From: Catonia carolina
Taxonomy: Eukaryota; Arthropoda; Insecta; Hemiptera; Achilidae
Length of the DNA stretch: 64,000 nt
Direction: 5' to 3'
NCBI GenBank assembly: GCA_035578175.1
Contig: JAQMRL010000010.1
Coordinates: forward strand, 32,170,784 to 32,234,783
Shown here in pieces: positions 46,201 to 53,992 of the stretch (position 1 is its first letter; each line of letters opens with the position of its first letter). The position numbers were made by a program, and so were the translations under genes. Under the pieces are notes generated by a model. It ran no database searches. It was not told where the DNA came from and saw only the letters and a list, made by a program, of their open reading frames with translations.

Positions 46201-49200
46201 AACATCTATTCGCTTTCTGTGTACTTAATTTACACCGGTTTGTTCAGAATAAAATTTTCTACATGTTTTATTGAAAAATTTTAACTGTTTCTTGGTGAAA
46301 TAACAAAGTTATTCTTGCCCAAAGATGAAAAAATGTGTTTTTCACTCCATTTTTTGCATTTGACACTGGTTTTTTTAAAAACTATTTAACTTACAGTTCT
46401 GGGACCTGTTTTATTCAATTTATCAGATCAAAAACCATAAGAAATGATTGAATTCGCCCCTTAATCTACCTTACCAGAATTCCAGGAAGACCTCATTTCA
46501 CCTGGTGAACTGAAATCCAGGCGAAACTTTCGCTAGCCGTAACTCGGAAACGAAGCATTTCCGAACCCATGTTTATATAAACTTTTTTCATTATTTTTAC
46601 ATGTACAATGAGCTCCTAAAGTTTCTGCATATCTTCGTGAATCACCCTGTATGAAATACAAATAATTTCAAACTGCAGGATGCATTATAAAGATTTATTT
46701 TTGAACTGATAAATATTACGATTTATAGCAAATACATTAGTTTAAGAATTACCTGAGGTAATATTTGCACTTCAATTACTTCTTGACCATCCCGATTGTC
46801 ATCAGTATTAAGAGTGACAGCAGTCTGGAATGGAGCCATGACTAAATCGTCCCCTTTTCTTTGGCTTCTAGAAGATCTTTCAAAAAATGCACTGCAAATA
46901 ACAATAAACATTTCCAATCATTCAGAGAACATTATTATTTTTTACAAAAATTCAATACACTAAACATAGGTAGGTTAACAATTTTAATATTATTCTACTG
47001 AAAGGAACTTAAAGTTGCCTGTATAAGAAGAATTAAGAATTATATCAAGTGATAATGTGTGTTGTATGGTATCATAGACATCAATTCGCCACGTGAATGA
47101 CTAAAATCAGAACTGATTCTTTCAGAATGTTCAATAGTATATGAGTCTTAGTTGGATCAAAAACTGTGCAACATGTCCTTTCTAATTTGCTACGCTTTTT
47201 CGGTAATTATGTATTAAACCAACCACCATCCTCAGGTTACTTATGCATTTAAAAATAACAGAACAAACTATACTAAACAAAAGTTTAATAATGTACTATA
47301 CAATTTAAATGAGTTTATTAGTTTGTTTTTGTTTAAACAATTTTGTGGAGTAATTAGCCACATAATAACCATTCCTGTTTCTCGTGTTATGATTGTGAAC
47401 ATTGAAATTCTGCATAAAATTATTTTGCCTAACATACATAATCACCTCAAAAACGTAGAGATAGGGAACTATAAGCAATTTAAGCTCCTTAAATAGTGGC
47501 CTGCATGAGGTTAGCCGGTTAGCTCCCACCATACACCTAATAGCTTTCTTTTAAATTTTAAAAACCCTATTCATATTACCCATGCTAGAATTACCCCATA
47601 CTAAGATACCATAACGGATATGAGACAGAATGAGGCCATGATAAGCTGCCATGTATTCTCCGAAGTAAGAATCTGAGTGATAACAAACTGTACCTCTTTT
47701 GTTTCTTATTTTGCCATTTTGCTCATCCCCACATGTGTTCTACTTGCTATATATTTGCTCCAGTTTCAGGGTCAACAAAATGATATTTATCATTCACCGT
47801 GAAGTGTAGAAAACCTGCGTCTTCTAACTCGACCGTTTTGTATCCACTTTAAGAGTCAGAAATTATTGTGCTACCTGGTTCAATATGCAGTTAAATTTGA
47901 ACTATTCCAGTAACCTGAGGTGGTGATCAGTTTGATGCATAAATACCACTTTTTCAGTAGAGTACTTTCATAATTAAAAAGTATAAAGAGTGATTCTTTA
48001 TGCCGGCCGCATTGGCGTAGTTGGTAACGTGCTCGCCTCTCATAACCAGCGGTCGTGGGTTCGAATCCCACTCATGCACAGTATATTTTCATACATTACA
48101 AAAACAAATCATTTCATCCTCCATTGCATATAAAGTCCGGCCTCTCTTAGTTTGCGCCTAATGTAAATAAATAATGACGTCACTGAGCATGCGCATTATA
48201 TAAAAATGCGTACACACTAATTAAAAAGTAACAACAAAATACATTCAAAAGTATTTTTATAAATGAAATGGTTAGGCCTAAATCATATATCATGACTGAT
48301 GTTTTTAGTAGTACTTTAAGTACTTAAAATTTTAAAAATAGTTAACTTAATAGGAATACGACATCTGTTAAGTCGTGGACTCTAGCTTGTACCCTGTAGT
48401 AGCTGGCTTTTGTTTGTTGACAGTAGGAGCAAACTAAGAACGGCTGAACTATAGTTACACCCCCAACGTCGTCGCTAATGGCATTTGCAATTGATGTGAT
48501 GTTAAATAAATGAATAAAAAAGTGATTCTGTAGATGTGATTTTAACATGATTACATCAGATTTAAACCAAAATATTTCTGTTGAACTGGATGTAACTTTG
48601 TTTGTTTAACTCAGTTACAGTGGGCAGTAAGAGATAACATATTGGAGTGTCTATGTGAAAGAGGAAGGTATCAAGCTCTCTGTTGCTTGAAAACCTAATG
48701 GACATAAAAAGATTTGTGCTCCTATTGGGGCAAAAATTAAGAAAAACAAAACAATTAGCAAATATGAAAACAAGAATAAATTTATTTACTTGTATTGACT
48801 TGTTAATGCTGACATTGCGGCAGCATCCACAACAATTTCTTTGGAGAAGATCTCTTGGCCATCAGCACTTGAGTCTACTCCATAAATTACCCGGATGTGT
48901 GTCAAATGTAATTGCTGTGTGTGCAGATTTGTATGTTTGAAATTTCATGTGAAGAGAATCATAAATTTCTTTTGATATAAACGTGATGTATGGTTAGTCC
49001 AAACCCACTAGTCGTCAAATATGGAGAGTCCTTCATCAATTTATAATTCAAACCTTTTTTTAAAAGAAAACATTATATAAGTCTTGTGTCTAAATAATAT
49101 GCCAACTACTTTGTAAGCATTCTTTCAAGAACAAAAATTATTGTTGTTATAAATTTTATATATTTTAAAACCATATGACGATAAAAAAATCTGGTGTGAA

Positions 49201-52200
49201 ACACTCATACAACTTTCTCTTGCCAATGCAAATAATTAACAATATAACAAACGAAACATTCGTCATAAAAACATTAGAAATAAACAAAAAACTAACCTCA
49301 ATAAATATAACCTTATTTTAATCATCTTTGAAAGACACAAAATGAAAATCGACCTCAGTTTGGCTTAAAAATACAGAAAATCACTCTTTCACGCTAAACT
49401 AGGCTCTGTAGAGAAAAATGCTCTAAATAAAAGTTATAGAGCTTTTAATTTCCTATAAATTTGATTACATAAACTTTTGTCGTAAAATGCATACTAAGAC
49501 CAAAATCTTAAAAAAAATAGATTTTTCACACGTTTTCGTAAGAAAAAAACAGAAAATTGCTAATTACCACTAAACTAAGCATTATACAAAAAAAATTTTG
49601 AAATAAAAGTTGTAGGAATTTAAATTTTCTACAACTTTTATTATATAATTTTTTGCTCTAAAATGCATACTAAAGCCGTAATCTTAAAAAAAAAACAATT
49701 TTTTATGTGAAAACAGCCTCACCAAGAATTTCAGCAAACATGGCGCCTACCATATCTTGTGGAGCATAAACCATTTAGTAAACCAGGCGATTTTTAAAAA
49801 AAATTGTAGGACCAGTTTTTGAGAAAATCGTAAAAAGTAAAAAATTACACGTATTAACTACTACTTAGTCATCAGGTATTTCACAAACCTGTTAGACCTA
49901 CTCATATTAGATGTACAAGTCGTATTCCAAATAGTAGAACTATTAACTCTTTCAGTACAAACATCCGGAAAATAGGACGTCAAAATTTTTTATATAGTGA
50001 CATCTGGTTTACTGGGCGTCCGTAAGTTATGCAAAGTGCCAACATCTGTATAACCGAACAAAAATTAATGGAATAATGTATTTTGAAACCACCTCCATGG
50101 CATAGTGACTAGCATGCTAGCCTACAAAGCGAAAGGTCTCGGGTTCGATTTCCGGCTCGGGTCTGGAAATTTTAAAACGTTGACCACCGTTAAGGTACAA
50201 AAACCCACAGTAGTTGTTAATGACCAAGATGGCGATGCGACTTTTAATAAACTAAAATAAACTATTCTGAATATTTTTAGTGTTAAAATGATTTCTTTTT
50301 TTATGAACACAATAAAAATTAATTTTTAACAGAAAATTTTATTGTTCTGTAATGTTAAAATTTTGGTCAGCAATGGCAGGCTTATCCCAGCAAGTTTTCA
50401 AAATAAGGGCTGGCACTTTTTACACACCCTTATTCAAATCGAATGTCACTTTAGATCAAACTTTAAAATAATGACTGTTTCGGCACTGAAAGGGTTAATA
50501 CTAACTATAGAAAATAAATAATTTTCAAATAAATTTTAAATTATTTAACCCTAGATTCATAAACATTCATCACAGAAGCAGCATTCAAAAACATTCGTCT
50601 CTCAGACTACTTCAAAAAAAATCAGAAAAATAAATAGCAAAATTAATATTAAAGAAAAATTTACGTGCTCATATTTATATTATATATTTTTCACATAATT
50701 TGACAAAAAAGGAAATTTATTTTTTTATTCACAACACTGAAAACAAATTATTCCAAAATGTTCCTTACACATATAATTTTTGCAGCTTCATTACATTGAA
50801 AGCGAGTCATTCTTTTTTTAAAGGGCAATAGGCACAAATCTTTCTTCCCTGAGCAAGTTGTGGTTGATCTTCAGTAGAAAACGTTGATTCCCCTAATATT
50901 TCATCTACGTTCCTTTTTTTCGCCTAATATTTCAATATACATAATACATAAAACACTCGTCTGATAGACGACGGCAATTAATTATCTCCGAAACAAAGCA
51001 AGCGTCACGTGCGAGGACAAGAACAACACTAACTAAAAGACAAAAAAGAGGAATACTGAAAAGGACAGTTGCTTCCTCCGACTCAAAAATTCGCTATGAG
51101 TAATATCTCCCGGCGTTGACATCTGTCAGATGAATGTTTATGAATCTCAAGTTGAAATAATTTCTAAATAATAAAACGTTGATCATTATTCTTCAAGTGG
51201 AGCATCAGAGTTAATGTCTTTTAGCCGGATACTAAGGTGCTGTTGGGTCGTGACATCACACGCTTTTAAATTCATCCAGTGTATTGTACCTATCTTGCTT
51301 TGACTGACATTCTTGTAAAATCTACGAGTGTTAGCAGCAAAGATGTGCTTGCCACCTGGGGGTAGTCAACCCAGAAAATGAAAATCAAAACTTTAGGCTA
51401 TAATTTATCATTATTTATTTTAAATGAAAGAGTAATTTACTAGTAATGATCTACCATTTGAACCAAGCCAAAAAAATTAATTACAGCCCCCTAATATAAG
51501 GGTGAGGTTGGAAAAGCGAGCTTTTACGGGGAATCAAATATCTCAGGAACCAAGAAAGACATCAACATGATTCTTATGCTACAAAATATGGAAAATTGCT
51601 CTCTATTCTGTTGTATGCGCTTGTATGTATTTTTTCTTAAAAGAAATTTATTGAAGAAAAACCATATTTTCAAAAAAATTTATTTTATGTATTCACAAAT
51701 TATTTTTTAACTAAATCCCTATTAAGATTTTTGTAATAATCATTCCACAGATAATAGAACAAGAAATTATGAACATTTGAAAAAAAACATCATCCAAATA
51801 TCTCCAATACAAACCAAAATATTTAATTCCCAAGAATGTATAATCATGCAAAAACTACATTTCCAGAAAGCTTAAAGTTGAAGGAATAATTTCACTTGCC
51901 TTGCTAGTGAGGTTTATTTTAAATGGATGTTTTTATAACTTTTTGTCAACGTACAAAGTAAACAAATGTTGTGCTTCAGAAAATTTTAAACTTCAAATAA
52001 ATGCAAAAAACAATCGACATTTTTTAAAAAATCATCTTCTTGAGATGACTACCCCGTTAACCAGAATAAGCCTTACACTGCTCCTCAATCCAATAAAAAA
52101 ATATATTGTTGTTATGACTGTTTGAAACTAATTTAGCCCGGTTGATTCATTCCACGGTTTTTAATATTTTGTACAAAAAATTAATATTTTGGAACAAACA

Positions 52201-52637
52201 ACTTTGTGATGGCAACCTGTATGTCAATATTATTACTCTGTGCTTCTTTTTAAAGAATGTATAAATGGTATTTTTATTTGTGAGCTATGACAGAAATAGG
52301 TTATGTAGAGGAAAGGTTAGAATGTAATATTAAGTTTCTTTTTTATCAATTTGCTTATAGTTCTGTAGAAAGAATTTTCATAGTGATAAACACTAAACAA
52401 TTAAGGTTAATAAGAAATCACACACAAAATTGTTTAGTCACATAATAAAATATCATTAACTTAATAGATGTCCTGAGCTGATAAATTCTACAGGTTATTA
52501 TGTAGCAAAACAGTAATGTGTTACCTGTTACTTCTGTGAGAATGATTTCGGTGATTTGATCGGTGTGTATGTGATCGTGATCTTTTAGATTTTGAGCTCT
52601 GTTCACTCAGAGCTGATTTAACCGATTCCGTTTCCAT
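28900..52637 (-). CDS. Vang: Van Gogh/strabismus, planar cell polarity protein (nine coding exons)
   Basis: The spliced CDS (exons ending at 52525, 46753, 43884, 41861, 39084, 36629, 31773, 30148 and 28900) is 1686 nt, 561 residues, and all phases match. The protein has a Ser/Arg/His-rich N-terminus, a [13 protein letters not shown] block (85-97), four membrane segments at about 128-150, 181-202, 214-236 and 262-281, then a long cytoplasmic tail with [19 protein letters not shown], a YDVDGTNN block, [37 protein letters not shown], and a C-terminus [17 protein letters not shown]. These are hallmarks of Vang/Vangl. By family knowledge it acts at the plasma membrane with Prickle, Flamingo/Celsr and Frizzled in planar polarity, and the final ETSV binds PDZ proteins. 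Length lies between vertebrate Vangl (about 520) and Drosophila Vang (about 580). Introns total about 22 kb and are packed with repeats. Confidence 0.96.
29139..29560. mobile_element. TCTGG repeat, copy C (3'-truncated)
   Basis: Left end TCTGGGGTGAAACACTCACA then ACTTTCTCTTGCC, followed by about 400 bp of the family body up to AAAAAAATGTTTATAT. The right half is missing. It sits in Vang intron 8 next to the exon 9 acceptor and probably supplies part of the region upstream of that splice site. Confidence 0.75.
29625..29684. repeat. Two-unit tandem repeat of about 29 bp
   Basis: The unit AACAGGTGATAATCAAACCC plus TRAAGTAA occurs twice head to tail, with one difference, in Vang intron 8. Confidence 0.8.
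30148..30359 (-). CDS. Vang: Vang exon 8
   Basis: Acceptor ATTTTTTCAG, donor CAG|GTAAAA. Completes a split glycine and encodes [19 protein letters not shown] and [20 protein letters not shown], one of the most conserved cytoplasmic blocks, ending APVLQ at phase 0. Confidence 0.93.
30665..31343. mobile_element. TCTGG repeat, copy D (5'-truncated)
   Basis: Lacks the left end but retains about 680 bp of the body (TCTGTAGAGAAAAATGCT, CTACTACTTCCGGTTGACCA, GGTCTGAAAACGTGTAGATC) and the complete right end GGCAAGAGAAAGTA. A CA-rich microsatellite (31174-31212) has expanded inside it. Located in Vang intron 7. Confidence 0.75.
31174..31212. repeat. CA-type microsatellite
   Basis: CACACGCACACATGCACGTG followed by GC and (AC)n. 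The same place in other TCTGG copies holds only a short CACACACGCACAG, so this is a local expansion. Confidence 0.85.
31773..31947 (-). CDS. Vang: Vang exon 7
   Basis: Acceptor AACTGTTTCAG, donor GCAG|GTTTGT, phase 0 in and 1 out. Encodes [20 protein letters not shown] then [20 protein letters not shown] and [16 protein letters not shown]. The RRRDSSHNE...YEE...[12 protein letters not shown] signature is diagnostic of Vang proteins. Confidence 0.94.
32142..33479 (+). mobile_element. Intact Tc1/mariner-group transposon with ~64-bp inverted ends
   Basis: Inverted ends begin CAGGGCGTTTCAAAATGTTC and stay nearly identical for about 64 bp (32142-32205 and 33416-33479), flanked by TA at 32140-32141 and 33480-33481. 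A second inner inverted match (ATTCAAACAGTTTTTTT) follows. The 1338-bp element contains one uninterrupted transposase gene. It lies in Vang intron 6, antisense to Vang, and landed next to or inside an old LINE. Confidence 0.93.
32312..33361 (+). CDS. Tc1/mariner-group transposase with unusual catalytic spacing
   Basis: A 349-residue uninterrupted transposase. An N-terminal helix-turn-helix region includes [20 protein letters not shown] and a GRPSTSD linker. The catalytic domain shows [13 protein letters not shown] (first Asp), [16 protein letters not shown] (second Asp) and [20 protein letters not shown] (third Asp). By my count 46 residues lie between the second Asp and the Asp of PCDFF, longer than the 34 of mariner or the 41 of the visitor/rosa group that shares the [18 protein letters not shown] block. 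The C-terminus [10 protein letters not shown] looks complete. The ATG at 32312 gives the full N-terminal domain. Probably competent for transposition on its own; no decay is visible. Confidence 0.9.
   Translation: MAATGSEKSFCVLEFHSSKSVITVQRAFRLKFHKDPPSDNSIRAWYKQFSETGCLCKRKSTGRPSTSDASVDSVRASFIRSPSKSTASAGRELGIPKTTVWRVLRKRLLFKPYHLQLLQHLSDGDKTRRLHFCLELQQKVSLEEGFLEKIIFSDEATFHISGKVNRHNVQVWGSENPHAYVEHVRDSPKVNVFCAISREAVYGPFFFAETTVNGMTYLDMLQLWLMPQLLNDFIFQQDGCPAHFHNEVRRYLNTTLPRRWIGRASEEDQQLLLWPPRSPDLTPCDFFLWGYVKDKVFKPPMPNDIAELKDRIINAVNSIERDMLGRVWQELDFRVDVCRVTKGAHIEHL
34584..35555 (-). mobile_element. piggyBac-like element, internally deleted
   Basis: Flanked by TTAA at 34580-34583 and 35556-35559, with 17-bp inverted ends CACTTATATGGAAACAT. 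Near the ends a 24-bp motif of the form GAAACACCCGGTCTNACAGACCG occurs four times (34619, 35262, 35299 and 35341), perhaps transposase-binding sites. The interior keeps only the two ends of a piggyBac transposase. TTAA duplication, ends and coding remains together support the call. Confidence 0.85.
34991..35187 (-). pseudogene. piggyBac-like transposase, N- and C-terminal remnants
   Basis: From an ATG at 35187: [20 protein letters not shown], then acidic [19 protein letters not shown], the usual acidic N-terminus of piggyBac transposases. After a junction the frame changes to [20 protein letters not shown] ending KCQ and a stop at 34991, the Cys-rich C-terminal domain (CxxC...CxxC). The whole catalytic core is deleted, and the junction shifts the frame so the two parts are not fused in frame. 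Confidence 0.75.
35576..35693 (-). mobile_element. SINE, family 1, 5'-truncated, with 12-bp target duplication
   Basis: A poly(T) run (minus-strand tail) followed by the family-1 body in reverse (TGTCCGACTATTCTGCAATT, TTTTGTAACGTATAAAAATA, GCCATGCCTGAA). Flanking copies of CAGTTCTTTTAA lie at about 35563-35575 and 35694-35706. It interrupts LINE coding sequence. Confidence 0.82.
36262..36513. mobile_element. Short MITE with ~30-bp inverted ends
   Basis: TATACCCCAACGAACTAAAG plus ACTGCAGACGA at the left matches, inverted, TCATCTGCAGTCACTAGTTC plus GTTACGGTATA at the right, 252 bp in all. No coding capacity and no clear target duplication. Lies in Vang intron 6, about 115 bp below exon 6. Confidence 0.65.
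36629..36835 (-). CDS. Vang: Vang exon 6
   Basis: Acceptor TAATTTTTCAG, donor CTCAG|GTAATT, phase 0 on both sides, 69 codons. Encodes [40 protein letters not shown] and [15 protein letters not shown], matching the conserved Vang block just after the fourth membrane segment. Confidence 0.95.
36980..37780 (-). pseudogene. LINE reverse-transcriptase fragment
   Basis: The minus strand encodes, with stops and frameshifts, [20 protein letters not shown] (YADD motif near 37680-37705), a thumb region, [18 protein letters not shown] and, after a CT-microsatellite, [12 protein letters not shown] and a C-terminal [13 protein letters not shown]. It is similar in layout to the pseudogene at 33.5-35.9 kb but in the opposite orientation. 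Vang intron 5. Confidence 0.7.
37186..37226. repeat. (TC)n microsatellite
   Basis: About 20 uninterrupted TC units lying within the LINE C-terminal fragment. A TTC-rich run is also present at about 36955-36976. Confidence 0.95.
37790..38290. mobile_element. Single-arm relative of the 45.6-kb foldback element
   Basis: Starts AGGGTGTCTCACGAGTAACC and shares, in the same order as the left arm at 45640, AAAGTTTATATAAACATGGG, TCCAGAAAGGCTTCGTTAGC, GCTAGCGAAAGATTTCGCCC, ATTGAATAAAATAAG and AACTTGTAGA. The inverted partner arm was not found, so it is a monomeric or half element. Vang intron 5. Confidence 0.65.
39084..39235 (-). CDS. Vang: Vang exon 5
   Basis: Acceptor TTTTTAG, donor ATCAAG|GTAAGA. 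Completes a split glycine, then [20 protein letters not shown] and [20 protein letters not shown] (fourth membrane segment), ending VYYIK at phase 0. Confidence 0.94.
40008..40340 (-). mobile_element. tRNA-headed SINE, family 3
   Basis: Minus strand: head CTGGGTTGGTCTAAAGGTAA with B-box GGTTCAAATCC, then a body TTTATACGGATTTGAATACT, TGGTTGGGGTTCAATTAACC and CAGGAGTGGTCGACCTGGGT, and a pyrimidine/A-rich tail near 40008. The body differs from families 1 and 2. Vang intron 4. Confidence 0.7.
41020..41769 (+). mobile_element. pogo/Tigger-like transposon remnant
   Basis: Inverted ends CAGTAATCCCTTGGTATCAG and its counterpart GGATACCGACGGATTACGG, flanked by TA (41018-41019 and 41770-41771). The ends resemble Tigger elements. 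The interior encodes [20 protein letters not shown], then [16 protein letters not shown] (41385-41496), which resembles the C-terminal end of Tigger/pogo transposases. The rest of the gene is deleted. Vang intron 4, close to exon 4. Confidence 0.75.
41861..42121 (-). CDS. Vang: Vang exon 4
   Basis: Acceptor TTTTCTGTTCTAG, donor GAAG|GTATGT, 261 nt with phase 1 in and 1 out. Encodes an extracellular loop [20 protein letters not shown], then [20 protein letters not shown] and [20 protein letters not shown] (second and third membrane segments). The CE(C)KGLL...MPRIFLFRA layout matches CEGLF...MPRVFVFRA of vertebrate Vangl. Confidence 0.95.
42139..42378. repeat. 240-bp direct repeat, left copy
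   Basis: Starts ATGTTAAATTAGTCAAATTC and ends AAAATTTAAAAA, exactly where the TCTGG repeat begins. The partner at 43307-43550 differs at roughly 20 positions by eye. The left copy starts about 18 bases above the exon 4 acceptor, in Vang intron 3. Confidence 0.88.
42379..43303. mobile_element. TCTGG repeat, copy E (full length, between 240-bp direct repeats)
   Basis: Complete 925-bp copy: left end TCTGGTGTGAAACACTCACA then ACTTTCTCTTGCC, right end hairpin CCTACATATTCATATAGG then CAAGAGAAAGTA. The internal landmark CTACTACTTCCGGTTGACCG is present. It is bounded on both sides by the 240-bp direct repeats. Vang intron 3. Confidence 0.85.
43307..43550. repeat. 240-bp direct repeat, right copy
   Basis: Begins ATGTTAAATTAGTCAAATTC, right after the end of the TCTGG repeat, and runs to CACTAAACAAAATTAAAAAA. 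It follows the left copy throughout (AACTAACAAATT, TAATCGAACACTAGA, ACATAACAACACTCCAGCTG). Non-coding. Confidence 0.88.
43884..44091 (-). CDS. Vang: Vang exon 3
   Basis: Acceptor TTCTGTTCAG, donor ATAG|GTGAGC. Not a long open frame by itself, but codons from 44091 give [40 protein letters not shown] and [20 protein letters not shown] (first membrane segment), matching the Vang DDNWGETTTAITGTSE block. Phase 0 in and 1 out. Confidence 0.94.
44547..44700 (-). mobile_element. SINE, family 2
   Basis: Minus strand: A-box region TGGTGTAGTGGTCGGTGCAA, B-box-like CCGGTTTTGATTCCC, then a body and a T-run at 44547 that is the reversed poly(A) tail. Vang intron 2. Confidence 0.65.
45014..45144 (+). mobile_element. 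SINE, family 1, 5'-truncated, with ~12-bp target duplication
   Basis: Starts within the head at ATCCCACTCAGGCACGGCAT, then TTTTCATACGTTACAAAAAA and CCAACGTCGTCGCTAATGAC, and ends in poly(A). AAAAAACTGACA flanks it at 45002-45013 and 45145-45156. Vang intron 2. Confidence 0.8.
45640..46649. mobile_element. Foldback element with 444-bp inverted arms
   Basis: Arms 45640-46083 and 46206-46649 are nearly identical inverted copies of 444 bp, flanked by TA (45638-45639 and 46650-46651). Ends are CAGGGTGATTCACGAAGTTA. The 122-bp centre begins with a direct copy of an arm segment (AAACCAGTGTCAAATGCAAA, also at about 45918) and is otherwise unique. Non-coding. TA duplication points to mobilisation by a Tc1/mariner-group transposase. 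It lies in Vang intron 2 and, if transcribed with Vang, would fold into a long hairpin. Confidence 0.92.
46753..46891 (-). CDS. Vang: Vang exon 2
   Basis: Acceptor TTATTTGCAG, donor CTCAG|GTAATT. Completes the split serine from exon 1, then [20 protein letters not shown] and [18 protein letters not shown], ending at phase 0. This is the variable cytoplasmic N-terminal region. Confidence 0.9.
48002..48520 (+). mobile_element. SINE, family 1, split by a MITE
   Basis: The head GCCGGCCGCATTGGCGTAGT with B-box GGGTTCGAATCCC and the body up to CCATTGCATA is followed by a 330-bp MITE; the SINE then resumes at about 48458 with ACACCCCCAACGTCGTCGCT and its AAATAAATGAATAAAAAA tail. Comparison with the uninterrupted copy at 62134-62326 shows the break point. 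Vang intron 1. Confidence 0.82.
48128..48457. mobile_element. MITE (copy 2 of 2) inside a SINE
   Basis: Inverted ends TAAAGTCCGGCCTCTCTTAG and AAGAACGGCTGAACTATAG, with the shared body ATGACGTCACTGAGCATGCG and TTTTTAGTAGTACTTTAAGT. It is the uninterrupted counterpart of 2119-2668. Confidence 0.82.
49190..49866. mobile_element. TCTGG repeat, copy F (3'-truncated)
   Basis: Left end CTGGTGTGAAACACTCATAC then AACTTTCTCTTGCC; the body continues to CTACTACTT, where the family similarity stops. The right end is missing. Vang intron 1. Confidence 0.75.
49947..50494. mobile_element. piggyBac-like MITE carrying a SINE
   Basis: Flanked by TTAA at 49943-49946 and 50495-50498. The ends CTCTTTCAGTAC and GGCACTGAAAGGG are short inverted repeats of the TTAACCCTTT type seen in piggyBac elements. 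The interior is non-coding and holds a family-2 SINE. Vang intron 1. Confidence 0.72.
50088..50265 (+). mobile_element. SINE, family 2
   Basis: Head CCACCTCCATGGCATAGTGA with B-box GGGTTCGATTTCCGG, followed by a body with GTTGTTAATGACCAAGATGG and an A-rich end AATAAACTAAAATAAA. Inserted in the piggyBac-like MITE. No clean target duplication was seen. Confidence 0.65.
50549..51151 (-). mobile_element. piggyBac-like element, internally deleted, with Cys-rich domain remnant
   Basis: Left TTAA at 50545-50548 (right TTGA), with inverted ends CCCTAGATTCATAAACATTC and GAATGTTTATGAATCTCAAG. The minus strand encodes [20 protein letters not shown] then [20 protein letters not shown], matching the Cys-rich C-terminal domain of piggyBac transposases (CxxC..KKKR..Y.C..C), preceded by an N-terminal-like DEILGESTF. 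The catalytic core is deleted. Vang intron 1. Confidence 0.75.
52525..52637 (-). CDS. Vang: Vang exon 1 (first coding exon)
   Basis: From ATG at 52637: [20 protein letters not shown] then [17 protein letters not shown], ending at AACAG|GTAACA with two bases of a split serine codon. The Ser/His/Arg-rich start is like that of other Vang proteins ([20 protein letters not shown] in vertebrates). A second in-frame ATG lies upstream at 52673 and would add 12 residues (MRGLLECQNEFG); the downstream ATG is preferred by similarity. Confidence 0.85.
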
Positions 52638-52673
52638 TCCGAACTCGTTCTGACACTCCAGCAATCCGCGCAT

Positions 52674-53250
52674 GGAGTGCTAATTATCTTCCCACTTGCA
52701 ATCGGTTTATTCATAGGTGACAAAAATAATATTTTACTGACAAAATGTTTTATATTTTCTAAACATATAAACCGATATTATCACTGTCATTCACTGTAAA
52801 CGACACTGTGGACCACATAACTGTCAAAGTAGAACTCAGATTACTTACGAACGGTTTAATTGGGTTTACAGTACGGTTATCTGGCCGACAATGTTTTTAA
52901 ATCACTTCAGAATAAATCCTCGGTAACACTTTAACTCACAAACTAAATATCTATAACGTTGACACTGTGAAAATGTTATAGATACAAAACATTCCAAACT
53001 TAAACCTTATTAAGTTCATTTACGTCAAATCTTTGACATTTATGATAAATATAATCACTTAGAACTAAAAATTACATCAACCTGTATTGGCACTACGTTT
53101 CGAAACTGAGATACTACTTGTATAATAATATAAAAACGTCTTCCTAGCCTTCAATAACCAAATAACACGCCTAAATTACTTTCATCAATGGCTCAACACC
53201 GCACACAGTACAAATATCTGTCCACCATTGTTTAGCTTCCAAGCTTTGAC
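52674..53250 (-). promoter_or_regulatory. Vang upstream region
   Basis: An in-frame TAG closes the frame two codons above the 52673 ATG, so the 5' UTR begins here. No TATA box is evident. The region is moderately GC compared with its flanks and free of repeats, unlike the introns. Further non-coding 5' exons cannot be excluded. Confidence 0.35.
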
Positions 53251-53992
53251 TCTATTGGTCTTTGGAAATATTTTAAATCTAATATAATGAGTGCTAATTC
53301 TTTGCCAATTTCAAACTTTGAAATTAAAAATTAATAATATTTAAAAATATGAATATTATACTGTACAAAGTAACTAATCTATATATTTTATATATAAATA
53401 TATTAGTGATATCAACAGTAATTTTAAATTTTTATGACATGAGTACATTAACGAACTCTTCTGGACAGGATTCATAACACAATGTTAATCAATGAATTAT
53501 ACCCGCCAAAATTTTTAAATACAGTGTCTTGGCCATTCGAGAATTCTGTTTCTTGTAAGAATGTAGTTTACAAATTACTTTATAAAGAAGTATTACATTA
53601 TGATTTAATATTTCCTTTATTCTATTTGGTTAAATCGAATCTTTTAGCCACTGGTTATTCACAATTTTTCATGCAGAAACCACGTCTTTAAAAATATTCA
53701 CGAATAATATTCTTTTTTTTGTGCTTCTTTCAACCTAGAGACCTGAACATATTTGGATTATTCACTACAATAGTTTTAATATTTTTTAATTGTTTTTTTA
53801 AAGCTTGATATTTTTAATAAATTCCAGTGTGGTGTTAGATACAAAACATCCAAGTATTTGAATACTTGGTCTTGGTCAAGCTAAACATTTATATTTTTTA
53901 TTTCATTTTGCCAGTTTTATTCACATCATTGTGCTCCAAGATTAATACAATCACTGTGATTTTCATACATTTTATTAATAGATTTACTAATA
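53251..53992. other. Intergenic DNA, no gene seen
   Basis: A 69-residue frame at 53482-53691 has no recognisable domain, and its composition is like the surrounding AT-rich DNA. Nothing else stands out. Confidence 0.4.

Noticed and set aside
53482..53691. 69-codon frame upstream of Vang
   Set aside because: No recognisable domain and composition like surrounding non-coding DNA.
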